From assembly GCA_038373865.1 (NCBI GenBank), contig JAXGGA010001587.1:62001-126000 (forward strand): 64,000 nucleotides of DNA. Direction: 5' to 3'. The notes below the pieces were generated by a model, which saw nothing but the letters and a program-made list of their open reading frames with translations, was not told where the DNA came from and did no database searches. Shown here piece by piece: positions 21,471 to 33,729 of this stretch. A program made the translations under genes and the position numbers. Numbering within the stretch: the stretch's first letter is position 1; every line of letters starts with the position of its first letter. This DNA comes from Uloborus plumipes. Taxonomy: Eukaryota; Arthropoda; Arachnida; Araneae; Uloboridae.

Positions 21471-23385
21471 TCTCTAGCGGTTTTTTATAACTACGCTATA
21501 ACGTCCTCATTTCTTTGACAAATTCCATGGTTTACCCCTCATTTTAAAAATATCGTGCCGGCTATTGCCAAAAAAAAAAAGACCCCCCCGTCTAAATATT
21601 TTTGGGGGTCAAAAAACCGCTTTTCCCTGTTTTGTATTGCGCGTTAGGGTCGACAAAAAAAAAAAAAAAAACAGAATAGTAATTTTAAATACCCGCCAAA
21701 AAACTGTATAGGTGGAAGTGCAATACGTAAATGATTGTTATAACACATTTAATCAATTAATAATCTTTTATTACTCAAAAATTACTCAAAAAATACCATT
21801 AACAAACTAGTTTAAAAAGAAAACATTTTGTTTGCTATATTGCGTTAAATATTTATCTCAATATTAGTCTAGTAGTATAAAAACCAATTGTATAACATTT
21901 AGTAAAATCAGTAGATAGTTTTTGATGAATATAAATGCACAAGTAATTTGATTTCTGCAATAGAAAATTAAATTCGGTGTATTTGAAGTGATATTGTGTA
22001 CTTGCCAAAAATAAATAAAGGAATAAATGAAAATAAATAAGTAATTAATTTAAAAATAAAATAAAAAGATACATAAATAAATAAAAGACAAGATAATCGA
22101 CGTTGGTTGAAAATGTTTAAGGTCAAAAAATTTAGGATAACCGAGGTTCATAGTACTTTATCCAAATTTCTTAGCAATATTTTAATCACACCGTCACCGT
22201 TATCTATTTTCAGCTATCTACGTTTTTTTCCTGAAACCAACAACTGGATCTGAGATCTGAAAAGTGAATTCAATATTTCTTATTTTGGTTTCACTTCTGC
22301 TTTTGTGATTCTTGAAACGCACACATAAGCGAAGGAAGAAACTAAAAAAACATGAGGCAATTCGTATGCAGTTGGAAATTCGTAAATTCGTTTGCCATAC
22401 TGGGCAAACAAATCGATATTTATTCATTGCGAATTTCATTTTGAACGGAAGTCTTTTCTTTTATTTGCCTTTTCCAAAAAGTGCTTATCTCATTGTTGAA
22501 ACAATAAATGATATAAACATTTCTTTAAAAAATTCTCTTTTATATAGGATATATATAAACAATGTTCTAATTTGCTAATACTTGTTACACTTTTCTTTTG
22601 ATATTATTACATGAAGAAGTTAGCAAAAATACCCACTTACACTTAGTAAAAAAGCAGTTCCACTTATCTAAAGCAAAAAAAAAAAAAAAAAATCGAAATT
22701 CCGTACAATATTAAACTGTCTCAAAATGGAGCATTTTATAGTAACAGGGCCAAATGTGATGATGAAATTTTATGCAATGTATATTTCTCCTTCTGTTAAA
22801 TCTATGAACCAATAGTAGAAAAATATTTCTCTTCAGATTCACATTTTTAAGATAAATATAAATTATTTAACAACGTATTTTATGAGTACGAAAGTGTACA
22901 TTTTTTATGTATGAACTTTCAAACCCACGATTTAACATTTATCTATAAAATAAAATAAATATAAATAAAATAAATATGAAAATAAAATAAATATATTTTT
23001 TTTAATTTTAAATGCGAAGATTAAGAAATCCCCTTAAGCACTCTCCTTAAAAATGCCACGGAATGGATGGTCATTTATAAAGGGACACACATCCAAGGTA
23101 AGAAATTATAGACCTCAACACATGTGTGTGATAACTGGATTTGAATTAGAGGTTGTTGGAGAAGGAAGGGAAAACTCGCTTTTTTTTAACGAATGACTTG
23201 CGAGCCTATAGATTAAACATCAACGTAACACATGTGCCTCTTGGGTTTTTATTAAATCAGGAATCAAACCAAAAATACTTCGATCACAAATTCGATGAAG
23301 TACCAGATTTTAGAGTTATGTTGAGGATCGGGAAAGGCAAATGCTGCCCTCCCCTTTGCACACTTTTAATTTAAAAATCATAAAC
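21471..23385. other. Gene-free stretch with A-rich microsatellites
   Basis: No gene is recognised. AAATA/AAAT-rich simple repeat lies at about 22010-22085 and 22946-22996, poly-A at 21656-21671 and 22676-22692. Opposed short frames at 22218-22578 show no motif. Confidence 0.45.
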
Positions 23386-23652
23386 ATTCAAATTAATCAA
23401 AAACAGTTCACTTTGTGCGCAAATAAGTAAAAACCAAAAAGCAACGTCTAAAAGCACAAATAAATCAAGATAAAAATCGACACATATGTTTTAACGGCAT
23501 AAAGCCATTTCTTTAAGCATAAAGCAGTGCCATTTCTTGCTTGACATTGAAGAAAAAGGCTTTATGCCTTTGAAACATGTTTGCCGATTTTTAACTTGAC
23601 TTATTTGTGCTTTTAGACGTTGCTTTTTGGTTTTTACTTATTCAAATTAATC
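23386..23652. mobile_element. Hairpin element flanked by a 13-bp direct repeat
   Basis: AATAAGTAAAAACCAAAAAG, continuing into CAACGTCTAAAAGCACAAATAA (from 23422), is matched by its near-perfect inverse ending at 23642; the arms are about 57 bp around a roughly 105-bp loop. ATTCAAATTAATC occurs at 23386-23398 and again at 23640-23652, a perfect 13-bp direct repeat around the hairpin. A duplication that long is unusual for a cut-and-paste element, so it may be a retroposed or repair-generated insertion. It has no coding sequence. Inner words GGCATAAAGCC and GGCTTTATGCC also pair. Confidence 0.65.
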
Positions 23653-23749
23653 GTTTATGAACGAAAGGAATTTAAATTATTTCTGATATATTTCGTTTCA
23701 CAGATAATTTTTTAAGCATATGCTTTTACATTAATATTATATACTTTAT

Positions 23750-24250
23750 TTGAGCAAAAAAAGGAGAATGCGGCTTCTCCCCCAGAATTAGTTCTAATTT
23801 GTAGTTTTAAAAAATGCAACATTAGAAAATTTTTAGTAATGTTAGGCAAGGAGAGTGTCAGGCCTCCCTTGGAAAATTTTCCTAACGTAAGTCTTAAGCA
23901 CGTAATTGTAGGCCATCTTTAGTTGCAATAGGAGAAGTGATTTGGTTCAATGATACTTCCGGATTTTTTTCCAAATTGTAGCTTTTAATTCGCAAATTTA
24001 GGTCATGTTTGATGTTGTTACGATCAAGGGAGGTTCAAGAGTATACCAACATTGAAAATTTTAAAAATTGTAGTTTAAAAAAACTCAATTGTAGCTTGCC
24101 GTTGATTTTATTAGCAGTAGGAATGCATTTTCAAGGAATAACTTCGTTGAATGTTTCAAAGTTGTGGCATTAAAATCGTAAGTTTAGGTAAACAACGGTG
24201 ATTTTAGGAGCAAGAAAAATTCAATGGCCTTCCTCAGGATTATATTCTAA
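23750..24250. repeat. Decayed tandem repeat, roughly 140-bp unit
   Basis: Three or four diverged blocks contain AAATTGTAGTTTTAAAAA, a GTTAGGC- or GTTTAGGT-type word and a purine-rich GGGAGG-type or GGAGAA-type tract. It resembles the array at 6330-7440 read on the other strand. Evidence is by eye only. Confidence 0.45.
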
Positions 24251-24263
24251 GTTAAAGTTTTAA

Positions 24264-24991
24264 GGTAGTAGTCTGGTAACTTATGCCTATTTTCATGACT
24301 TCTTTGGAGGGTGGTTTTTTATAGGAAAATAAAAATGAATTATCTTGAATATTAAGAGTGTTTTTATTTACATATTGAAAATACAAAAAAAAAATTATTT
24401 GAAAAAAATGTAACAGTTTATTACTATTATTATTGTCACTCGAAGTTGGAACCTCAAAAAAAAAAAAAAAAAAGCACTTGGGTGGCCCGGGTGATTTTGG
24501 TTCTTGATGTTATCTGAAATCAAATATTCTTGATTATTCTTAATCTATAGACATGTCATTCTGGTCGGAACTACTGAAGTTAAATGTCAAGGGTAAATAA
24601 CAAAATGGCAGATTTTCAAAAAAAAAAAAAAAGTCCTTTTATTTTAGCAAAGAAAGGGTTGTAAAATAAAAAGTTTGGGATGAAAAAAATTATCGTTAGT
24701 ACCGACGAGAACTATAAGTGTGTAGAACAGCCTGTTAAAATTTGAAAGCAATCGGTTTAGTAGAAAAAAAGTTAGGACCCGGGCTGACCAGAAAAACAAT
24801 GTTTTAAGAAAAACGCGTTTAAAGTTCAACAACAAACTCCGAGGCGCTCTAGGAAACTCGTTATAACTCCCGAAATATTTCGAATTTCTGTCTGAAATTT
24901 TCACAGTATATTCTCAGGACATTGTACTTTCAAATTAAGCAAAATTTTTTTTTTTATTTTTTGAACCCAAGTTCTACCCAAGACTACTACC
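24264..24991. mobile_element. TTAA-flanked element, 728 bp
   Basis: Left end GGTAGTAGTCTGG and right end (inverse) GGTAGTAGTCTTGG are bordered by TTAA (24260-24263 and 24992-24995). TTAA duplication is typical of piggyBac and also of Kolobok elements. The interior has no transposase; the 86-codon minus-strand frame shows no motif. A poly-A run lies at 24457-24473. Confidence 0.68.
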
Positions 24992-24995
24992 TTAA

Positions 24996-27520
24996 AAAAC
25001 TCAGTTTTAGATGAGTGTGTCAGTAAAAATAGTAACTACTTTTCTGTTAAAAACGAAAAGTTTTGAAAAAAGTTTTAATCGAAAAGTTTAAAGTAAAGAG
25101 CCCAAATTATTACTTGTTACATCAGCAAAATTCGTCTTACACTAATAAAGACCATTTTATGAAAATAGCTGGTTATTGTCATAATAATTAAAATGTACGA
25201 TGCCGAGAAATCGAATCTAAAATTGTACTCCCCATGAAATCAAAATACTTATATAACAAGTCATGTAACGAAAATTGTTATTTCCATTAAATTGCTCTTA
25301 TTGCTTCCAAGAAATGAAATTGTTCGGGTGAACTGCTTCCAAAAGGAAAAAAATCCGACTTAAAGAATTTTTGTCAATGATAGAAAAGCAAATATATTGA
25401 CGTCTATTTGTTTTAAAGATTGGGAGCGGGAGATTTAGAGCATTTTGTCATTGGTAAATAGAAATTTTGAAATGAATAAAAACTCGTTTTGATGACAAAT
25501 CCAGAAGGTAATAATAGAAAACGTCTGTACATTTCAGATTTTGGATTTAATAATTGAAACTAAATCTTTATATATTTCCTTTTAGTTTCAAAAGCTTCTT
25601 AAAAGCTTAACCTGGGTTCTTGTAAGGAATAAAAAATCAACATCATTTTGCAGTCCCATAATTTTGTTTCCGTTGTTTTTCTGTATGTGAAGGAGTTGGT
25701 GAAGCTGAGATCTTAGTAAAATATTTCTATCTCTTATTTCTTAAAACTTTTTTTTTCTCCTGAAATAGATAACTAGGAAAAGTTCTCGCATCAGTGTAGA
25801 AAAACAAAGTTTCGATTAACTTTTTCCAGTAAAGCCGGCTCGCATATGTTTTTATAAGCTTGGAAAGTAGAAGTGTATATATTCGTTAAAAGGTTTGCTG
25901 AATTGCAAGATAACTAATAGGATCAAGATTGGCATTAAAATTTTCAACGATATTTCCTAGTAAAGAAAGTACCCAAAATATCAAAAGTATTTCTTTATTT
26001 GATTTCAGACTTACATAAAGTTTAATATATGCTTGCTTCTCAGAATGGTGAGCTTCATAAGCTTAATTGAAACAAATCTTTGTAAAAAAGCTTATCTACG
26101 ATCTCCTTGAAGGAATTATATCTGCATTTGCGATTGTTCAAAATTATAGGAGTTTAAAGGGAAATAACGTAGAGCATTGAAATAAATAATAACAAGTATT
26201 AAAAAACCAAAAAAAAAAAAAACAATCCTGATTGCCGACCTCATATTAAAACGAACTCAACTGGTCAGAAAGTATTGTGAATTCAACTATATTTAATTGT
26301 TTTCGAAAAGACATTGTAAACACCGAAAAGGAAAGATATCCCTTACTAGTAAAATTTAATAGTCGCAAAAGCGCAATAAAGATGTTAAACTGAAAATCCT
26401 TTAAAAGTCTTGTACTAAAATCAATGACAAATTTTGTAATTGTTAACGAATAGAAACTGGACACATATAAACATCTTAAATCACTGAATTTTATTTTCCT
26501 TGTTTGCCAACAATGCTATCGGTTTCTATTTGCGTAAATAAAGGCTTTGCTGCATTTGCTAAAAAATTTATAGTTCGAGTTCTACATAACATGGAAGCTC
26601 CAAACACATTCTATCAGACGCAGAAAGTTTTCTCTTTTTTTGGTATTTATTATTGTCTTAAATTCAAGAGTGTTTCCACAAAAGTCGCGAAAAATATTTT
26701 CAAGGTTTTTAATTAATATATTCGTTAATTAATGTTATCCGAAGACGCAAACTAGCTAAAAAACTCTCGATCAACTTTCCTTTCAAAAAAAAAAAAAAAA
26801 TCATAATCGGTCCATATGTTTAGGCGCTAGAGTGCCGGAGACAGATACTTGGACACGTCAAACTTTATAACTCATAACCCCTTTCGTTGTTGCGTCGGGG
26901 ATTAAAAAGTAAATAAAGCAATAAAATAGCTTCAAAGTTACTGTCTAAAATTTTTTCTTGCGACCTCCGTCGTATCTGCGCAGGCGCCAAGTCTCTGCTG
27001 ACTTTCTCGAAATAGGGGGGCAAATGCAACGAGGACGTTGCGAGCACACAAAAGCTGAAGGCATCGGGAAGTGAGCATCCTAAACCTATCTCCCCTTTTT
27101 CAAATGGGAGCGTTCGTGACTGCCAGGCGCACAATACGCAAACAGACAGTAGAAGGGGTAACATTTCAATCTTTTGAACTTTTTAGAATGAACTTAAATT
27201 CTGGTGATTTTTATACAAATACTTTCTACTCTGTCTATTCGGTCCTTTTTTCGAGAACAACCTATAGACAACTAACCTCTGATTATCCCCAGAATGACAC
27301 TTCGCGCAATCTCCACGCTGTAGAACAATGACCCCCCACCCCCGCAAAAACTTGAAATGACGGGCCTGGTGCAGTCCCTTTGTTTAATTTTCACACCTTG
27401 TATAAGACTATTACAGAAACAAAATCTGTCAATTTTGATGTTGGATAGTATTTGATATTCCGTGTTTTATTTGATTTCCGTGCAAAATACATTAATACTT
27501 TTAATTTAAGAAGAAAATAA
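24996..27520. other. Gene-free AT-rich stretch
   Basis: No gene is recognised. The sequence at 26940-27170 is more GC-rich and carries overlapping opposed frames without motifs. 27330-27368 (C-tract, then AAACTTGAAATGACGGGCCTG) is the right end of a G-tract hAT-like element whose left end I cannot find. Confidence 0.45.
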
Positions 27521-27626
27521 CCCAAGTAGCACACTTCGTTTTGTAAGGCTGTAAAATGGTTATTAACGTTGTAACAACCGCTTAAAAACGTTTATAAAAC
27601 GTTTAAAGGTTTTTTTGCTACCTGGG
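27521..27626. mobile_element. 106-bp miniature element, TAA target, CCCAAGTAGCA ends
   Basis: It starts CCCAAGTAGCAC and ends GCTACCTGGG, imperfect inverses, with TAA on both sides (27518-27520 and 27627-27629). A three-base TWA duplication is typical of PIF/Harbinger. The terminal 11 bases CCCAAGTAGCA are the same as one end of the much larger elements at 39814-40718 and 51182-52304, suggesting a shared mobilising enzyme. Confidence 0.72.
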
Positions 27627-27629
27627 TAA

Positions 27630-29848
27630 AGGTGAGCAGATAATCCTTTTAAAATCAAAAATATTTCAGCCTAAAAACAAAATCATGTACACTGAATTAC
27701 AAATTGAACAATTACATATTTTTTAAATTTATGGAACGTTAAATTTACCAGCAATTTAATTTCATTGTTCATTCAAGCAAGATGAAAGATAAAAAAAAAA
27801 GATTTGCCTCCGATCTCAAATAAAATCGCACACGAAAAAAGCAATAAAGCCCTTGATATTTTTTAATGACTCTAAATTTACAAAAAACTGTCCAAAGCAT
27901 TATTCACCCAGGCCCCTTTTTGTCTAAATCGAACATTGCTTCGAATACTCAGAACTAATTGTTTTCTTCTTCTATTTTATTTTAGGCAGAACTTATGTTA
28001 AAAGAGTAGAACACACTATTGCAACTTACAGGGAAAAAAGAAGTTCTTCTAGTTTTATCTGATGCTTAAAAAAAAAGTGAAGTAAAAAATAATTAAATAA
28101 AAAACAGTTAAAATTGTCAGTCACTGCAGTTTAGATCATGTTGCCTTCAAAGTTGCCCTTTCTGCCAACTAATTGCTCTTTTGTGTGACATAAAAAAAAT
28201 TAAGACTACAAAAAAGTTAAGACTTTTTTTTTTTAGCTTTATCTTTCGCTCGTTAAGTCCGGAGATGATGCTGTAGCGTTGCCATTCTGTCAGAGAAAAC
28301 TTTGCTGCAAAATACAAGAACGGTATGTTGAGTGTAATTACTTCAAAGTTGTTTTTTCTCTAAAATGGTAGAGAACACCCTTTTAAAAGGGAGAAAAGAA
28401 GAGTTTTAAAATTAGGAAATTTCCTTTTTATACACGATTCGGGAAATTTGTATTCGATGACGGAAATTTTTTGATCCTTTTGGTGTTCAATATAAAAGTA
28501 CATTTTGAGAACAATCGTAAAACATAGTAAAAGGTTAATTTTTTTGTAAACAGAAAAAAAAAATAATTGAGTAACAATCTGCTAATTTATCATATGTTAT
28601 CAGTCGTTTTCACTACTTTAATTTGATTTAAGACTAAAGAAGAGTGAAAGACTATAGACATTTGCACGCATTTATAAATATTTTATATTTTAAATCATAA
28701 ATAATACAATTACACTGAATGTGGTCTCGGGAAAAATAAAGAAAAAGAAATATCTAACATTATAATTTATATTTAATGTTATAGCTCAATTTAATTTGTG
28801 CCATTTTTATTACTAAATTTTCAGTATTCATTACGGATTTGTTTTACTATACAACATCACAATATTATCTAAAAATTTCAGACACTAAAAAATTTTTGTC
28901 AATAAGCATGTTTCTGTATACTTTAATCAATTTAAAAATGGATATAAAGAAAGAAATACACCTTTTTTCAAACCCACATTTTTATTACTTTAACAGAATA
29001 ATTAAGTAGATTAGAAAAAGAACTCACCAACTATATAAATGATGAAGCTAAAAATGATTTAACCGAAAATGGTAAAAGGAAAAACATATTTTTCTCAGCT
29101 GATTTATCATTAATAAGATTAGGATACACAATTTTTTAAAGCATACTAAAACAAAAAGATACATTTTACATCAAGCATTAGAGGATTAAACACAATTACC
29201 CAATTATGAAATCAAAAATAATACCAACGGATGTGGTAAGATTCATTTTAATGCTGTTTAATATCAGAGAATTGTTAACAAGTGAACAAGTCATACATGT
29301 GGTCATTGAAGACATTTTGAACAAAGCAACTTGTTTTCACACCCAGTCTTATGTCATAAACAGACTCAAAACTTTTTTTTATCGAATGATTTGCGTCGGT
29401 GAAAGTATTCAATAAAAAATGAAGTGAACATTAAAGCTACAGGAAGCAAATTAATGAGACATCATGTTATACCGTTCAACAATATTAACTGATTTGATGT
29501 ATTCTCCTGCTACTCATCTGAGTTAAAACGGACACATTTGAGATAGAGATCTGCTCCTGCATCAGTATCTCAGTCTGCGATCAAAATATGGTGATAAATA
29601 CATAATGGTTCTGAGATATTACTAGAGATAAATTATGGTCTAAAATCTCGATATGAAAAGACGAATTGACATCGACAAGTGCGAGTTAGTTCTTATAATG
29701 TACTAATATAAATTACCTCCCCTAAAATCATTTTAAAAAGAAAGTACACATTTTGTGAATGTATGATTTATTTAATAAGAGAAACAATTCCTGATCCATT
29801 CAATATGATTCATTATACATGTGGATATAAAATAATGTTCATGAACTC
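27630..29848. other. Gene-free AT-rich stretch
   Basis: No gene or element end is recognised. The 69-codon frame at 29206-29415 has no recognisable motif. Confidence 0.45.
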
Positions 29849-29850
29849 TA

Positions 29851-30178
29851 CACTGCAAAAAATGAATGCTGTTTGTACAGTATAATACAACTAATTTGGT
29901 ATTAATAAATTGTAAAAATTGCTAATTTTACAGTACTAAACTAAAATTGCTAATTTTACATGATTAAACTGGAACCTCTACTGGCAGTATTATACTGTTG
30001 TTTTTACAGTATAATACAGCTAAATTTTACGGCAAAGAACGGTAAAATTGTTAACTTTACAGTAAGAAACTGTAAAATTGCTAGTTTTACAGTTTATTAC
30101 TGTGCATTTTACAGTTTTAAATTGGAACCTCGGCTTCCAGTATTATACTGTAAAAACAACAGTTCATTTTTTGCAGTG
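29851..30178. mobile_element. CACTGCAAAAAA miniature element, copy 2
   Basis: Starts CACTGCAAAAAATGAATG and ends CATTTTTTGCAGTG with TA on both sides (29849-29850, 30179-30180). The interior repeats TTTTACAGT/ACTGTAAAATTGCT words as in the copy at 3921-4239. The 77-codon frame inside is a product of these repeats. Confidence 0.83.
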
Positions 30179-30375
30179 TATTCTGATACATAGAAAGTTA
30201 AAATAATTCTTATCCCCATCCATTGATATTATTTTTGAGTTCACAGTTGAGTAATTTTGCTTAATCGCTAAGTGTTTGATGCAAAATGTATCTTTTGTTT
30301 AGTATGTTTTAAAAAATTGGGCACCCTATTTTTTTAATGATTATGACGGATTTTTCTCATTTTCACTGATAAGCC

Positions 30376-33234
30376 AATATTTAGAAAAGTGCCAATTTGA
30401 AGTTGGAGTTTTCTGATAAAAAAAAATTTTTTGCAGAAAGAAATTAATTCTGGATTCTAAGTCTAAATTGGGTCTAAATGCAAGAAAATAAAAGGGGGGA
30501 GGTCATGAAAGTTATTTACTCCCTCCTTAGATTACTCACTTTTAAGCCGTTACAGATCTGATGAGTGTTACAGATCTGATGTTAATATGAGTTACATATT
30601 TGAGTTTATGCTTTCAGTCTTCGTTAACATCTCTAAAAATTATATCATTTCCTTGCATTTTTAACACAGAATTAAGATAATTATATTAAAATATATATAG
30701 GGGAGAGTGGTAATGAATGGGCCACTTTTTGGTTCTGAATTTTTGTAATTTTTTCTAATACTTTGTTTTAACTCTAAATTGGTGTTTTAGTTACTTTACT
30801 TATCTGGCTATCTAAAAAAGTCATAAAAGTTGGATTAGCACCTGTCTATAATGAATTATAATAGAAAATAAAAATTTTGAAATTTGGCCCATTCAACCCC
30901 ACCTATGGGGTTGAATGGGCCATCGAAGGTAATGAATGGGCCACTAAATGAATTCAATGAAAACATGTGGATTTAATCTTTTATTTGCTGAATATGACAA
31001 AATAAATGTGGCACATGACATGATTATGCAAAACCATACTGATTTAAATTTATATCAACATCAAAATTGATGCAATTAAAATAAAACTGATGCATACCAA
31101 TTGTAGCAGAAAAATGACTAAATAATGAGATTGTAAGAAATAAATAACATCAAATACATATAAAAAATAACAGATAATACACACTATGATTTAACAAAAT
31201 TTATATATTTCAAAAATAATATTAAAAATCACTTTCAAAAACTTCATTTTCAAACTTGTCAAAATTCAATTTTTTTTAAAAAAATTTACTCGACTTTGGG
31301 AATAAGAAATATTTAACTTAAGTTATCAAGAAAGAAAATGAAATTGTACTGTGAGGAATATAATCTGAAGGAGAGAGGGGGGTTTTTTCAAGCCACGCAC
31401 TGCGACCAGAGGTCTATTGTACTATAGGAATATAATATAGATCTGCAAATTATATTTAGAAGTTACTACAAGCCTATTTTGACGACAGTAATCTTAATCT
31501 ATCTATGACAGTCAGTTGTGTTTCATATTAATGCGAAAATCCAAAGAAAAGGAAGAAAAACAATATTTAGGTGGCCCATTCATTACCATGACATAGTGGT
31601 CCATTCAGCCCCACCTATACTTTTGGAATACATTTAGGTTTTTTGAGTACATTGAATTTAGATAATATCAAAATACATCTTAAGATCAGTTTATAGATAT
31701 GGAAAGACTAGCTTATACATATGTATGCAGTGAAATACTTGGTACATTTTAGCTAGGAAATGTTTTACTAAAAAGGGAAAAACTTACTTTTCAGTCAGAT
31801 TCTATACCATGCCACTCTAGTTTGAAAATGGCTCAGCGCAAACGAATGAAAATTGGATGAGTTTAGTAGAACAAATAGCTACATCTATTGGTGGCATCAA
31901 AAAAAAATTCATGCAAATACTTTTTCATATTTTGTTAGTGGCCCATTCATCACCATGGCCCATTCATTACCACTCTCCCCTATATTAGCTAAAAAATCAA
32001 ATTTCATTATAAAAAAAAGCATTTCTTGGAAATAAAAATGAGCGTCAAGGTTTTTAGACAAAATAAATTATAAGACTACCAAATCCAAGCTCATAAAACA
32101 TTTGTTTTGTTTTGACACAACACACAGCTTTAACTTTTTCAATACACAACTCTGCTACTTGCTTTTCTTTAATTAGTTGCAGGAAATTTAATTTCTTGAC
32201 CAGAAATTCAAATTTAGCATGCTAGTTATTATCTAGTTATTTAACGTAGTTATGAAAAATTGAAGCACCAAAAAGTAAATAAATAAATAAAATAAAAATA
32301 ATTAATTAACTTAATTTCTGCAGTGTCAATTTTTCTTATTTTACTAACTTCTATTGTCAGGTCATACAAACCACAAATGAAGCAATTGTACTAAAACTAA
32401 TTGCTTTTTATTTTTTAAGAACAACAATATTCAATATATATGGCTAAAACCTACGATTTTTGCTTTTTAATAATTCTGAAACGTGTGAGTTAATTCGGTA
32501 ACATATTCGCTGTTTTTCAATGTTACCGCTCTGACTGTTACCGATCTGACAAACTGACAAAGTTTTTTTTTTTTATTTCCAAGTCCATCGCGCTAAACCA
32601 AAATCAAACACGTGGTTTTTTCACTTGTAATAATTTTTAAAATAATAAAAACTGCGCATTTTAGCGCGTGTTACCGATCTGATGACTTAAATGACACACA
32701 TTTTATAAATCACTTTAAAGAATCTTACCTGCAATTTTAGATGCAGAAATGCAAAAGCGATGCGATAAAACATCACACCACACTCAGTATCACGTGGTAT
32801 CGGTGCAGGATATGATTTTGGGAGCCTAAATATAGATCAGAAGTTATTGTTACCGCTCTGACGCGGAACTGAGGGACACACTTATTTCGCATTCCCTAGA
32901 AAATCAGAAATCGATTAAAACAAAAATGAAGTAAAATATTAACAAAGGGGTAAAAATAGAATCGTTTTTTGTGCAAGTGCGTTTTTTTGGGAAGTTAGAA
33001 AGTGCGCATGACCTGTTTGCATGCTAAGCTTTGCTACTTGGGACACGTTACCGATCTGATTTTTGATGTATAAAAACAATATTTTCTGAAGAAAGAAATA
33101 TTTTTTTTCTGATGTTGTAAGATGAAATGAAAGAAAAACTTATCTTCTTTCTGGGGAAAATTATTTTTTTAACTAGTTATTGAAATACTAGTGAAAATTC
33201 CCTTGGGACTCAAATTGGCACTTTTCTAAATATT
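30376..33234. mobile_element. Element with 25-bp inverted ends and seven GTTACCGATCTGAC motifs
   Basis: The 25 bases at 30376-30400 (key part AATATTTAGAAAAGTGCC) are a perfect inverse of 33210-33234. Inside each end lies the same-direction motif GTTAC(A/C)G(A/C)TCTGA(C/T): 30549, 30567, then 32522, 32537, 32670, 32849 and 33047. Such subterminal clusters are typical transposase binding sites. The exact outer boundary is uncertain, because pairing continues weakly outside with no certain duplication. There is no coding sequence. A 1281-bp element is nested at 30700-31980, so the original element was about 1.58 kb. Confidence 0.66.
30700..31980 (+). mobile_element. GGGGAGAGTGG element, copy 1 (1281 bp, TA target)
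   Basis: It starts GGGGAGAGTGGTAATGAATG and ends with the exact inverse, with TA outside (30698-30699, 31981-31982). The word AATGGGCCA and its inverse TGGCCCATT, together with CAACCCCACCTAT, recur subterminally near 30890-30950 and 31570-31615, including a self-complementary block at 30893-30927. There is no transposase. The second copy, inverted, is at 54035-55295. Tc1/mariner-type mobilisation is inferred from TA. Confidence 0.85.
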
Positions 33235-33383
33235 AGCTCTGATATCAAAATATATACTTTTTCACCTAAAATTCGCGAGTTTTAACTATTGCAGTTAAAT
33301 GTAAATTTCTTAGTATACTCCGCGTCTCGAGTTTTGCTCGTGTTGACCTACTTATTTATCAATCCATTTATCTATAAATATTA

Positions 33384-33557
33384 CAGGGACGTCATTTCAA
33401 GTTTTTCCAGGGGGGGGGGCAAAGGGTCCAAACACAATGCAATTTTATCGGAAAACATTAAAAACCACGCCCACTTATATGTAAATACATTGTTTTCTCA
33501 AATCCGGGGGGGGGGACAATTGACCCTCCCTGCCCCCCCCCCTGAATGACTGGCCTG
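33384..33557 (-). mobile_element. G-tract hAT-like miniature element, copy 2
   Basis: Starts CAGGGACGTCATTTCAAG and ends AATGACTGGCCTG, the same family as 13877-14051 but in the opposite orientation, with G/C runs of about 9-11 bases inside both ends. No clean 8-bp duplication is readable. A glycine- and proline-rich 86-codon frame across it is an artefact. Confidence 0.75.
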
Positions 33558-33659
33558 ACATTAGGAATTTTTGGTGCATTTTCCCAAGACGCGTTCTTAC
33601 CTTCTATTCAATAATAAAGAATATTTTTAAAAAAATATCAACTCAGCATTCTGGAGAAA

Positions 33660-33729
33660 AGGTGGGAGGAAGGGGGCAGAAGCATTGTGGGCTAGGGCCC
33701 CCTGCCCCCCCCCCTAAATGACGGGCCTG
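33660..33729. mobile_element. Partial G-tract hAT-like element
   Basis: CCCCCTGCCCCCCCCCCTAAATGACGGGCCTG at the right matches the CAGGCCCGTCATTT terminus of the family. The opposite end is not found, so this is a truncated copy or the end of a different, larger element. Confidence 0.5.

Noticed and set aside
27330..27368. Full G-tract hAT-like element ending here
   Set aside because: Only the right end is visible; no matching left end or 8-bp duplication could be found.
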